Source: Porphyra umbilicalis
Lineage: Eukaryota > Rhodophyta > Bangiophyceae > Bangiales > Bangiaceae
DNA: 64,000 nt
Assembly (NCBI GenBank): GCA_002049455.2
Contig: KV918764.1
Span: 248,001-312,000 of the forward strand
Direction: 5' to 3'
Shown: in pieces, positions 32,359 to 42,805 of the stretch
Layout: every line of letters starts with the position of its first letter
Position numbering within the stretch: the stretch's first letter is position 1
Notes under the pieces: model-generated
What the model saw: only the letters and a program-made list of their open reading frames with translations
What the model was told of the DNA's origin: nothing
The model's database searches: none
Program-made: the position numbers and the translations under genes

Positions 32359-32756
32359 TTGCCGATCCCCGAATTTTGTCCTGATGGACAGAGACTGACT
32401 TGCGGACCGACTCTGTTCACCAATCAGATGCGCCCCTGGGACTCACTTGGTGCTCTTGATTGCTAACATGTGTCCATTTAGCCTGGATTTCGACATCAGC
32501 TCTTCTTTTTTTCTGCACTTCTGGCACGGAGACGGTAGAAAATCTCAAGATCTCGCGTGGGCAGCCTGCTCCGTGCCAAGAAAATCTAACCAGCGGCCGC
32601 AAATAGTGAGTTCTGCTGCATGAAAAATCCTGGCACCGAATGGGGGCATTCTATTGGCTTTGTTGCCTTCTTTCTGTCGTTTTAAGCCAATAGAGTGGTG
32701 TTATTCACAGTCAGTCTCTGTCTCAGTCCCCCAGGACAAAATTTGGGGATCAGCAA
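32359..32756. mobile_element. 398-bp TA-flanked MITE (TTGC-GATCCCC family), copy B
   Basis: This is the duplicated partner of 3840-4238, with the same flanks and the same internal CCAAT boxes. TA lies at 32357-32358 and 32757-32758. Confidence 0.88.
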
Positions 32757-33272
32757 TACGTCTATCGGTGCGCCAAATCGCCGGATCACTGTGCTTGGCA
32801 CTGGTACCAGTTCTCAGCAACTCCATCTCGTGTGGGAAGTCCACACTGTTTACATATGAAATCGGGTTCATGGTGATGCGCCGGAACCGCCTATGGCGCA
32901 GTTCACGCGTTTTTTATAAAACAACTAAAGAGTTCGGAGCAGTTTGAGTCAAATAAACAAAAACTCATGAGCTCATCAGCTGTCCAACGATGCCTTGTGC
33001 ACCTCAAACAGAGCACTTCTGGGCCCCAAAAGCCCGTTTCTTACACATGGAGAGAAAGCAGCGAAAAGTACATGGCTGGATCGCTGCAATTCGGCGTTCG
33101 TGTAGTCCTTGGGGAGGGATATTGAGCGGATCGTCTTGCTTCCCGGTCACCACTGGGGCCGCGGACAAGAGGTCACACGGACGCATTCCAGAGCCCCGTA
33201 GTGGCCGTGTGGGTCGGTTTCGCGGGCAAGGTCGACAAAGAGGTGTGATCAGCACATCTACGGATGCTTCAG

Positions 33273-33308
33273 GCTATAAAGCATCTCAGCTGAGATGCTC
33301 CATAGCCC
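33273..33308. other. 36-bp near-perfect palindrome, copy B
   Basis: This is the duplicate of the palindrome at 4754-4789, kept unchanged in copy B. Confidence 0.5.
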
Positions 33309-35090
33309 GAGGTTCGTGGTCGCGTTGTTCTGTGCGGGTTTTTCAGGGCTATCCATCGCCCCCCGAACTCCCCGGCCTTCGAGCCATCACAGCGCAACTC
33401 TGTACGAGTTCCGTAGGTACCAGCACAGCCTTAAACATCATATTTCCATCCAGGTGATAGACCCTGCACCCCCCTGCAGCCATCCTCTCCCCTCTCATCC
33501 GCCCTTATTTCTTCCCCACGCGATCAACCTCCGTGCCATCGGCTGTTCTCGGCCTGCAGTCTTCCCCCCCCCCCTCCCTCCTGCTGTGTCCTGGCCCTCT
33601 GGTCACATGCTGGTTTTCAGCAACCCTCTGTGTCTCCTGACGCTACCAGAAGTACTCCAACGACTCATGCGCCCCTCCTCTGCGAAGCGTCCTGTGCTGC
33701 ACAGGCTCCTTGCGCGGTCCACAAGCACCTTCGTGTGGTAGAAGGCGACACCAGGATGGAAGTCGGGGCTCCCAGATGGCCAAACAATCCGTTCTCAAAT
33801 AAACCTAATTGCTGTAATGTGCGATTCCGACCCGTTCTTGTCTAAGAAATCATTGTGTCAGGCGCAGCACGGCTCGGTGACAGCAGCGGTTGCAGCGGGC
33901 CCACTGTCTGTCCGACCATGCTTGTCGAAGACGTGAAGCATGCCCTGCTGGATGAGAATTGCCGCACACACCCTGCCGCGGAGTTTATCAAACTAGTGAC
34001 TACATAATGCTGAAAAAGAATTTCGCCTTCTGTCGAATCAAGTCTGCCCCTGTCCTCCCCAATATCATGGATGCACCTTTCCGCACCGGAACTATTGGTC
34101 ACCATTCTCGAACTCATCGAGAATATTTCACATATACTGAAATCTCAGCGGGATAAGTTTTGATAAAAAGCAGTGCAGGAATAAATGGGGGCTACTCATA
34201 TTTTGACTTTTGTTCCGACCACGTGTGGTCCCTTTGTGGGCCTTCGAGGCTTTATTCAAAGATTCTCTGGGTCTTATTCAAACATGTTTCCGCGTCCTCA
34301 ACTCATGGGGAGCGGGCCGTCATGACTGGGCCTGAGTGGCGCCAGTTGTGTGACGTGTGAGAAAAGAGAGAGAAGGCTGGAACCCGAGCGTGGAAAAACA
34401 CTACCAGATCCCGCAGGTGCAAATCGGCTTCTGTACCTGACTCATCTCGCATGTTGGACCGCACCGGACCCTATTGCCCCTCTGAGGCGGTGTTTGAACA
34501 CGATATCTCTACCCTTTGCAGAGCCTTGCATCACGCTGGCCACGTTCGAACCCTGCGCACAGGCATCAGATCAGTTCAGTTTAGGCAACATCATATTTCT
34601 GAGCAGAAGTGGCTGTTTATTATAATTTTGAGGCCGAGGTGTCTGACGCCGTCTCATACCCCAACTGACCGTGATCATGGCCTAGTACGACTACGGGACA
34701 CGGCGGAGGGGGGGGGCTGTTCTTCTACACCATACCGATGCAGAAAGGATAACAACGAAGAGAGGGGGGGGGGGGGGGGGGACGCAGGCGAGAGAACAAG
34801 AAGAATGCATCGGCGAAAGGAGAAGGACATCGGCCCACAAAGAGAGAGGAAAGAATTCCAACAGGACACAAGCCGGCCGTCAGGAAGGATGGGGGGGGGG
34901 GGTGGGGGGTGAAGCTGAGGGGGGAGCACAGCGGGGCAGGCGGGTGAACGAGGCGGGGGGACCGCTGTGGGCAGCGAGAAACAGGTGGAGACAGCCCAGA
35001 AGACCAGCAGAAGGCAGGCCGGCAGGAGTCGGGGGAGGGGAAGGTGGGGAGGGAGGGAAGGCGACGTGGAGGCGGCAGGGCGGGGGGGGG

Positions 35091-35186
35091 GAGTGCACAG
35101 TACGAGAAAGGGGGTGGGGAGTGCATAGTACGAGGGGGGGGGGGGAGTGCACAGTACGAGGGGGGGGGAGGGGAGTGCACCGTGCG
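35091..35186. repeat. GTGCAC-GTACGAG minisatellite, copy B
   Basis: This counterpart of 7009-7108 has the same unit, with longer G runs between units. Confidence 0.7.
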
Positions 35187-35434
35187 GCAGGTCAGCGAAG
35201 GGGGCAGAGAGGGCCGTGTGGGGAAACATGCTGGGTGTCGTTTCAAGTCAGGCCGTCACTCGCAGGGCGGGCAATCTTGAATCCATGCGGATCGGGTCCA
35301 GCTGGCCAATGGTGGGAAAGCACGTCACTTCTGTTGCATCCGATCTACGCAGCTATTGGCTCCTACTTCTCGAAGCAGCTTGATCGGATCCCGACGAGAA
35401 GCGCGCCCAAACCGGTCTTTCGCCGATGCCTCAG

Positions 35435-36326
35435 GCCCATTCTTAGCTGCGGCTTCGTTCGTGTGACGCTTCGTGTGACGAGCTCTCAGCTTAGAAAGGT
35501 CGCAGTGGGTCGTCCCTTCGTGTGACAGTGTGAGGCGGAAATATTTCGATGAATTTAACGTAAGTGATTGTCGGTCAAAGGGCTGACTTCGAGCGCTCGG
35601 TTGCTGGGCTCGGCACTGGCGCACACCGATGCTGTAAAACACAGTGGTTCAACATATGCCATGAAGGCGACGCCTTCGTCGCCCTCCCCTCGTTGCCGAC
35701 GCCTCGTTGCCGAGCCAGACAGCTTGAAATTGAACCCTTGGCGCCACTTTCGCGGAACCAGGATAGCCTCCCTGGATGGTCCATGCAGCAGTCTGTGCAC
35801 GGCCGGGGAAGAAGTCCATTTGGGGGCGCAGCTTTGGCCCACCATGATACCCGCAGCGTACGCTCGTATCGCGCTGCGGGCGTACTGAGGAATCCTCGAA
35901 TTTGTGCTGTCGTACAGAAACGGCGACGGAGAGGCGGCCATCTGCCACAGGGCAGCGTAGGGGGCCAGCTGGTCATTTGGACAAGGCTGGGGGGCGTGGG
36001 GCGTCGCCGACGAAGGGGGAAGACGTGGCCCGACTCGACTGTGGCGTCGCTTTCGGCTGCAGCCAGCAGGAGCCGACGGACTCGAATGTCCATCACACCA
36101 GTCGATTTGGAATTGATTGTTTCCAAGTTCGCACTTGAAACCGTTCCGCAAGACCAGCACGCCGCAAGGTCGATGTGATGACATGAAGCAACGTCGGAAA
36201 GTTCTTTTCCGACGTTGCTTCGTGTGATCACATGTGATCACATTGTTACGCGTTGCAGCCAATAGCTGGCCGCCCCACATCGTCACATGAACCGTCACAC
36301 GAACGAAGCCGCAGCTAAGAATGGGC
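35435..36326. mobile_element. 892-bp DNA element with 34-bp inverted ends and CTCAG target duplication
   Basis: The ends are perfect 34-base inverted repeats starting GCCCATTCTTAGCTGCGGCT (35435-35468 and 36293-36326). CTCAG flanks both sides (35430-35434 and 36327-36331). Copy A has the empty site (GATGCCTCGGGCAGATGCC near 7347), so it moved after the duplication. The interior holds a strong hairpin near 36184-36221 (GAAGCAACGTCGGAAA against its complement). Frames of up to 247 codons are open on the minus strand, but no transposase motif is seen. A 5-bp duplication does not fit the Tc1, PIF or hAT families, so the superfamily is left open. Confidence 0.9.
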
Positions 36327-36460
36327 CTCAGTCAGATGCCGCCCACCCTCTCCATGACACATGCTGCGGTGCAGACTCCCAGATCCCTTGCTACTCGTTC
36401 CCCCCCGCGCCCCCCCCGCCCTCTTCGGCCACCTGCCCTCCAGTGCACTCCCCTCCCGCC

Positions 36461-36522
36461 CCCCCCCCCCCCCCCCCCCACCCCCGCCCCCCCCCGCCCC
36501 CCCCCCCCCCCCCCCCCCCCCC
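36461..36522. repeat. Near-pure C tract of about 60 bases
   Basis: This is a run of C broken only by a few A or G. It is shorter at the matching place in copy A (7487-7502), so its length is unstable or badly assembled. Confidence 0.8.
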
Positions 36523-36918
36523 GACGGCCGGCCTGCGTCCATCCGGGCTTCTTGTCTGTGCTTGTCGGCCGATGTCCTCCCTGCGCCGATGCTATTTTCT
36601 TCTTCTCTCTCGTCTGCGTCCCTCCCTTTCCCCCCCTCCCCCCCCCCCCTTTTGTTATCCTTTCTGCATCCGTATGCTCTAGAAGTACAGCCCCGCCCCC
36701 CCGCCGTGTCCCGCAGTCGTACTGTACCAGGCCATGATCAGGGGCACTCGGGAACGAGGAGGAGGGATGGCGCGTCGGACTCGAAGCATTGAATTTCGCT
36801 TCTCCAAATCCATAAATGAAGCCTGTCATTGTGAACCCTTTCCCATACGGGAGGAACGAATCCATAGCCTTGCATGATGTCGGGGCTCTCACGTGTGGTC
36901 ATGGTGTAGGGGCCCTCA

Positions 36919-37470
36919 GGGCATGTCCAGCAATGGAGCCAACGGTCCAACCCAACGGCCACGTGTGGGCAACGTGTGGCCCTGCTACTGGCTCTCCAAC
37001 CGCTGGGCCAAAACTAGGCACATCACGTCTCAATCTTGGGCTGCTGTAGGCGCTCTCAGACGGTGGGCCTCTTTTGTGGCGGCCCAAGCATCCGCCAAGG
37101 TCCCACCCTGGATCTGCTCCGATCACAGAGCATCTCGGGACTGTGTGATCGCCACGGGTCTGCCATCCTATTGGCGTTGGATGGCCACGTTCGGAACCAT
37201 GTTTTGGCGCAGCGCTTCGGAGCGCCGCCAAACGGGCCTGTTTGGACCTCGGTGCCGTTTCGCTGCCGTTGAAGCTCCAAAACTAAGCGATCGCGCGGGC
37301 CCCACACGAGACCGATTAGAAGACTAGAATATGTGAGGAAGGGCTATTTTTGGACCGTCACACCCAAGTTTTGGAGCTCGACCCAGCCACCAGTGCCCGG
37401 TTGGCCAAACGGAGCCACGTTTGGCCACGTTTGGAGTTTTTGACGGTTGGCTCCATTGCTGGACACGCCC
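36919..37470. mobile_element. 552-bp PIF/Harbinger (Tourist-like) MITE, copy B only
   Basis: Inverted ends start GGGCATGTCCAGCAATGGAG on the left and, read inward from the right, GGGCGTGTCCAGCAATGGAG; about 29 bases pair with two mismatches. TCA flanks both sides (36916-36918, 37471-37473). Copy A holds the empty site (GGCTCTCACGCGTGG near 7891). The 3-bp duplication and GGGC start fit PIF/Harbinger MITEs. The interior contains inverted GGCCACGT/CCAAACGG motifs and no protein. Confidence 0.85.
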
Positions 37471-37502
37471 TCACGCGTGGTCATTGTGTCGGTCGCGCGA
37501 TA

Positions 37503-38130
37503 TGGTGCGTGTCCCAAAAATGAGACATGCGCGTTTTCTGAAGGACTGACACATCACTGCACGGGGGCAGGTGGGGTGGGGTACGAGAAAGTTCTCGACT
37601 GGCCTCCATGGAAAGAGCCTCTCCCGACGCGTTCTTGGCTGACAACTCCTTAGTACCCGCCTGTGGGCCCTGTTCTGTGGACCTCTCAGATAGCCCCGAT
37701 CTTGGAGCCAGTCTTTTTCAGGTTCTTGGGGTTACAGGTTTGCAACGCCAAAGCTCATGTGCTAACTGGAGCTTCTATGAGGGGTGTCCCAAATCGTGTT
37801 TTCTTCACAGGGGGCTACATGGGGGTCTTTTTCATGTTTTTATTGGTAAGGTCGTGCCCTTTTCTTCGTGCACGAACTGTCAACACATGCCTGCTCTAGT
37901 ATCCGTGCATTTGATTGGGGCGCGTGATCGTCACCTGTCGAAGCTGCAATGACTGACACTTTCCCCCATGACACGTCAGGAGGTGCCGCCTCTGCTATCA
38001 CTGTCAGGGGACGTTCTGGAAGCACAGTGGGACCGAGTGGGTCACATTACATTATCGGACCGTTGCAGAAGGCCAGTGGGCCGAGAAAAAAAGAAAAAAC
38101 CGCGATGTCTCATTTTTGGGACACGCACCA
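37503..38130. mobile_element. 628-bp TA-flanked mariner-type element, copy B only
   Basis: The left end TGGTGCGTGTCCCAAAAATG is mirrored at the right end (CATTTTTGGGACACGCACCA). TA lies at 37501-37502 and 38131-38132. Copy A shows the uninterrupted site (GCGCGATAGCTCCCC near 7921). The interior is anonymous, with short open frames only. It is likely non-autonomous. Confidence 0.9.
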
Positions 38131-38285
38131 TAGCTCCCCACGACTGTTCTGGCCCACAATCTCTAAGTTTTGCTGAAGGCTGCCACAGGGGCCTTCAGGG
38201 GTGGGCGCGTGCAACATGCGGGATGCGTTTGATTGGTGAAATGGCCGATTTGCACTCTAGAGACGGCGAGTGTTTTACCATGTAC

Positions 38286-38884
38286 CAGTCGCACGTGGTT
38301 TGGCCACACTGCGCAGCAGTTTGGGCCGCTGCAATTGGTCTGCTGGTACCACAAGTAATGTATTGTGTAGCATGCCAATTGCAGGTGCCTTGATTGGAGC
38401 CCGCCGTCCTCAGGACGGACCGGTCCAGCACAAGTTGAGACGTCCAACAGTCCACTATGGTCTTGTGTACACTGACAAGTACTTGGACCGGATCAACGCA
38501 TGAAACCACGGCAAGATTCTTGGTGGAATGGTAATTGGCAGACAGAGCCGGGGCGTACCGAGATCGCAAGAAAAACCCTGCGTGGCGCTGGGCATCGCTC
38601 CAGCGGCTCTGGCAGCGGGGGCCCGCGGGCCACGGGTGCCCCGATATTGCGGCGCGGTGGGTCTTGCTGGAGACCACACGTCCCCAACGATGTGATCGTG
38701 GGCAGCCCACCCCCCTACCCCGCGTGCGGCGCCGCGCCGCCATATCGCCGACCGCCGCCGACCTCCCTGCACCCACGCCGCACCCCCCCCCCCCCCGCAT
38801 CGCCGTCCCCGCCGACGTTGCCCCCCCCCCCCACCTCACTCCCCACCTTCTCCGACTCACACCACCCCACCCCCCACCCCCACC
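38286..38884. other. Upstream region of the 38885 gene
   Basis: Unique sequence after the end of duplication copy B, turning C-rich from about 38700. No other gene is seen. The last bases before the ATG (CCCACCATG) make a favourable start context. Confidence 0.5.
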
Positions 38885-39740
38885 ATGTACGCGTTTGTGG
38901 GTACGTCGGCCGCGGCGCTGTCGCCGGCGCGGACCGCCCCCGCCGTGTGCGTGTCGTCGTTTGCGGGCGCCCGGCTGGCGTCCGCCCCCGCCGTCCGCCC
39001 CGCGCGGATGGTCATGGGCCTCGGTGAGGATGGCCTCGCGGAGGACCTGTCGGCCGCCAAGGATTGCATCGACGAGGGCTGCGAGATCAACGCGGTGCAG
39101 GTACGTGGCCGTGCGTGCTCGTGCGGCCGAGGCGGTGGTGAGGGGGGGGGGGGGGGTCGGGGGGGGAGGGGTGTCCACGAGACGTTGCAAGAGTCTTGTG
39201 GTGAACCGCGCGCCATTGGGTGGGTGAGTGGGGTGGTCGCGGGCGTGGGGCCTTGTGGTTTGGCATTTGGGATGGTCAGACGGGACGTCTGTGGTTTTGG
39301 GCGGATGGCGGCGTGGCAGACAGAGTATCGGTGGTGAGGAGCCGATGTGTGCTTTTTTGCCATGTCCCCATTTTCCCATTTTCTTCTGTGGACCAGGCAC
39401 TGACACTCGCGGATGGGTCGTTGCGTGCTGGGTGTTGGGGGTGGCCCTTTGTCCCGCTCCTCGATCTTTTCCCGAAACCGATGCCGCTTTGGAACCACAG
39501 GACATTCTCTCGCGGTTGGACTCGCGCAAGACGACGCTGATGCGCGAGGTGACCGAGATCAACGTTGTCATGGCTGCCCTGGCCAAGGCCAACGTTGGCA
39601 ATGACCGCGGGATGGTGTCCGAGGCGATGGAGGCGGCCGTCCGCATCTTTTCCAAGGTCGACGACATGTACCCCAAGGTCGGCTCCCCATCGCCGTGGAC
39701 CATGGACAAGCAGAAGAAGAAGAACAAGGGCAAGTTTTAA
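38885..39740 (+). CDS. Plastid-type 151-residue protein, two exons, function unknown
   Basis: Exon 1 is 38885-39100 (ATG in CACCATG context) and exon 2 is 39501-39740. The 400-bp intron has GTACGT at its donor and CACAG at its acceptor, phase 0. The first 40 or so residues (MYAFVGTSAAALSPARTAP) are Ala/Ser/Arg-rich like a plastid transit peptide. The mature part has LSAAKDCIDEGCEINAVQ followed by a long helix with DSRKTTLMREVTEINVVMAA, then DDMYPKVGSPSPWTM and a Lys-rich end. A CxxxxC pair recalls CP12 proteins, but the CP12 core AWDxVEEL is absent, so I do not use that name. It reads as a conserved small soluble plastid protein, probably helical. Confidence 0.8.
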
Positions 39741-40792
39741 GCTCCCCGCCGAGGTGCCCTTCTCAGCTGTTTGTTTTCAATCTTCCTGTGTGTTCCAGTC
39801 TTTCCTTCCCGTCCGTCCTGGTGGTGGTGGTGCCGGCGATTGGGGTGTCCCCTCGAGTTGTGCGTGCGTTGGGAGTCGTGCTTTTTGTGTTGCACGTGAG
39901 GCCGGGGCGCGGCACCCGTAGGTGGGTGGGTGGGGATACGACCCTGTTTTTTATACGCCTTCCCGCCCACGTGGTTCACGCTTGAGGATGTTTGCTTGCT
40001 CAGTGGGTCGGTGCTCAGGGTGGTGTGCTAGACGATTAAGATTTTTTTGCGTTTCTGCTCAGCGGCCCTGCCGTGCGGGTGCTCTTCAGCGTTTGCGTAT
40101 TCGAGCGGCAACGCCGTGTACAGTACTGTCTCAGCAGCTTGCAGTGCGTGGCAGTGCCCCGGACAGCGCTCGCTTCGGTGCCAAACTCCACCACCTTGGT
40201 TGAATGAGCGCTGGCAGCATCATGCGCTCGTTGGCATTGCTGCGCACACGAGTCTGGGGTGCGTCGTCCGGCAAGTTAGGGACTTGGCTCAGACGTTGGG
40301 GAAGGGATCGCTTCTCCAGTCGTGCTGTGCGTTTGGCAGAAACAAAGGCACTGCGACGGCTCGTGCACACCCCGTGCTTGGGGATGCTTGGGGATGCACA
40401 GGTCCCCACTCCTTGTCGACGCACACACGACACACTGACCAACGTCGTCGGGTCACCCATGCCAAGGCCCCCCGTTTCAAGAACCGCCAGCTCGTCTGTA
40501 CCACAGCAAACGAACGCACTAAGAACACCGTCGCAGATGCGCACCGTCTGAAGGGCAACGGCGCGCAGAGACCGGGCCGCACGACAGTCGACGAGGTTGA
40601 TAAAGGGACGAAACAACCAGACCAAGCCTACCGAGCCAGTTCGCCCCTCAGCAGAAAGAACAAGATGTCACCAGGCCCTCCCCATCGGCCCAGGAAACAA
40701 ACCCACAAAAAAGGAGAAAAACATGGTGGCAACGCAAGCAACCCCGTCAAACGCACCCCACGCATACAGACACTCAAATCCCTCACACCACT
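39741..40792. other. 3' flanks between convergent genes
   Basis: This holds the downstream region of the 38885 gene and of the phycoerythrin gamma gene, which face each other. No supported coding frame. Confidence 0.5.
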
Positions 40793-41632
40793 CTAGTTCT
40801 GGTAGTACTGGAACGAAGCGGCCGCAGCGGGGTACGTAGTGCAGAGGCACTCCTCATAGTTGCAGCCGTTGGCCTGCGAGCGTCCAAACGCCGACTGGTT
40901 GTACTTCTGCTGCGCGAGGGTGCCCGCCGACGCCTGCTGCGTGCGGTACGAGGCGTTGAGGGCGGCCACGCGCATCTCCTCAGCCTGGCCCTTGACGGTG
41001 CCATCCGTGCAGCGGGTGAAGACGCCGTACGGCGCCACGGCCTTGAGCATCTGGTCCTGCACCTTGGACGCGATGTAGTTCTCCTCCGTCGACTCGGGCG
41101 TCGCGTAGCGCACGCACTGGCGCATCGCCTCGCGCTGGCCAACCACATACGACGCCGCCGCCTGGGGGTTGTTTACCAGCATCTTCTCCTCCGTGTGGCA
41201 GCCGTGCGCAACCTGGATGGACGCCGAGCGCATCGCGTAGAGGTCGCCATACTTCTGGCTCGGCGTCTTCTGCAGGTCACGGAATGCGCGGGTCTTGGCA
41301 GCGATGCGCTTGTACTCGGCCATGCCGCTGACGGAGCCCTCCGTGCACTGCACATTGTACACACCGCCCGCGGCGGCGACGCGCTTGTACTGCTGGTTGA
41401 TCGTCTGCGCCAGGTACTTGTCGCTCTTCGACGCAATCTGCGCGTACGAGCCGCCCTTGGTGGAGAAGCCGCCGCTGACCTTGCGGACGCGGGCGGCGAG
41501 CAGCATCGTCGGGCCGGCGGGAGTGGCCGCCGCCGCCGCGGGCGCGGGGGTGGTCGACACGAACGAGCTCTTCTGCGCGCCGTAGACGGTCACGCGGGCG
41601 GCCCCGACGGGCACGGCGCTCACAAAGGCCAT
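40793..41632 (-). CDS. Phycoerythrin gamma subunit (phycobilisome linker)
   Basis: The gene encodes 279 residues from an ATG at 41630-41632. Gamma subunits are nuclear-encoded in red algae, imported into the plastid, sit in the central hole of the phycoerythrin hexamer and link it into phycobilisome rods; they also carry bilins. The N-terminal 40-45 residues (MAFVSAVPVGAARVTVYG) look like a transit peptide. The body is a two-fold repeat: GGVYNVQCTEGSVSGMAEYK (from residue 90) matches PYGVFTRCTDGTVKGQAEEM (from 201), and VAHGCHTEEKML matches QANGCNYEECLC. Likely bilin cysteines are C96, C145, C208 and C257, with C173, C262 and C264 extra. No intron is needed. The family call is from memory of the repeat pattern and is firm. 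Confidence 0.88.
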   Translation of the reverse strand: MAFVSAVPVGAARVTVYGAQKSSFVSTTPAPAAAAATPAGPTMLLAARVRKVSGGFSTKGGSYAQIASKSDKYLAQTINQQYKRVAAAGGVYNVQCTEGSVSGMAEYKRIAAKTRAFRDLQKTPSQKYGDLYAMRSASIQVAHGCHTEEKMLVNNPQAAASYVVGQREAMRQCVRYATPESTEENYIASKVQDQMLKAVAPYGVFTRCTDGTVKGQAEEMRVAALNASYRTQQASAGTLAQQKYNQSAFGRSQANGCNYEECLCTTYPAAAASFQYYQN

Positions 41633-42805
41633 GGCTAGGTAGTAGGGGGAAGCGGGAGGGGCGAAAGCGAGAGGCGGTGGTACGGGAAAGCAGGTACGGC
41701 AGTGGGAGCGCGTGTGTGGGTGTGGGGGCGGGAAGCGGGTGGTAGGTGGTGGCGATAGCGATGGCGGCTGCGAGCGGCGGCGGAAGGGCGTCAACAGTGG
41801 TGGACCAAACGAACCGGCACCACTGCAAGCACGCGCGTGAGGCGGCGGGAGGCGGAGTGAGCGGAATTGTTGCGTCAGAAGCGACCCCTGATGGGGGGCC
41901 CACTAGCAGCCACGGGGTGGGGGGGCCCGCGGAGCTCGTTGGCGGGGGAGCACGCGCACAACAAACGGACGGGTCCCCGATTGGGTGGGGTCCGCCGCGG
42001 CCGGCGGGAGGTGGCGTCCTGCCGGCCGGCGGCCGGCGGAACGCCGACGAGGTCGCGAGCCCTCGATCACGGCAACCTGTGCTGACTCGATCTCGGTGCG
42101 GAGGAGCTCAAGGGTTGCGGATGCGTGCCAGGCGGGGCTCTGTGCGGGGGGCGACCCGGAACGCCGCTTGTAGAACTGAGTGTGCTCAAATTGAACTCAA
42201 TCTGCAGCAATCCATGCACGTTGATTGGGCAAGGCTGGGCTATTGAACGTTCAGGCTCTCGGCTACTGAACGTTGAGTGGCCGAGATTTTTTCGTAGCCT
42301 ATGGTCTGACAGAATTGGACTTGTTTGACAAGAAATTGCACTCGGAAGCGACTTCGGGGGCCGTCTTGTCCCGGGAGCCGATTGACACTGCCAACCGTCA
42401 GCCCCTTGTCGTGCCATAGGCTTTCAGTCCAGCGCAACTGGACGTGTGTCGGTGCTCAGTTGTCCTGTGTCAACGGCTATGGTGAATGGCACCACGCGTC
42501 GCCACGGGGACGGGGTGGCACCACGAGCCACGGCGGGGTATCGCGGGTTTTGCCTGACGGCGCGCCTGGCGGCGCCACCCAGCTACACAGCCCCGCCGCC
42601 GTTGATGCACTAGCAGGCCTTCTGGTCGGCCGTCGCTCCGTCCCCGACAACCACAACCACAGCGAGGGCACATAAGACTTTCAGGGTGGTCCGCGGCTGT
42701 CTCACCACCGCTTCAGGCAGCCTTCCGGCGCGCTCTCCCTCCCTACCTGCACCAGTTCCCCCGCCCCCCATTACTTCCCCACCGTACGCCACCGCCCGCT
42801 TGCCC
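41633..42805. other. Divergent promoter region
   Basis: This lies between the phycoerythrin gamma gene and the secreted-protein gene, which are transcribed away from each other. It holds a short inverted pair TTGAACGTTCAGGCTCTCGG / CTACTGAACGTTGAG near 42243-42274 and ATTGG boxes near 42223. No gene is supported. Confidence 0.45.

Larger units (their letters stand above)
34672..36745. mobile_element. Long-inverted-repeat element, copy B, interrupted
   Basis: Left arm is about 34672-34890 and right arm about 36525-36745, homologous to 6592-7722. The element at 35435-36326 is inserted between the arms. A C-rich tract at 36461-36522 lies at the inner side of the right arm. Confidence 0.65.
28682..38285. 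repeat. Segmental duplication, copy B
   Basis: This is the direct-orientation partner of 1-8080. It is longer because three DNA elements (35435-36326, 36919-37470, 37503-38130) are inserted in it; removing these from B and the two A-specific insertions from A leaves about 7.5 kb in each. Sequence left of 28682 may also belong to the duplication, since copy A is cut by the window edge. Confidence 0.95.

Noticed and set aside
38885-39740. Naming the small plastid protein CP12
   Set aside because: Only a cysteine spacing resembles CP12; the AWDxVEEL core and the C-terminal cysteine pair are absent.
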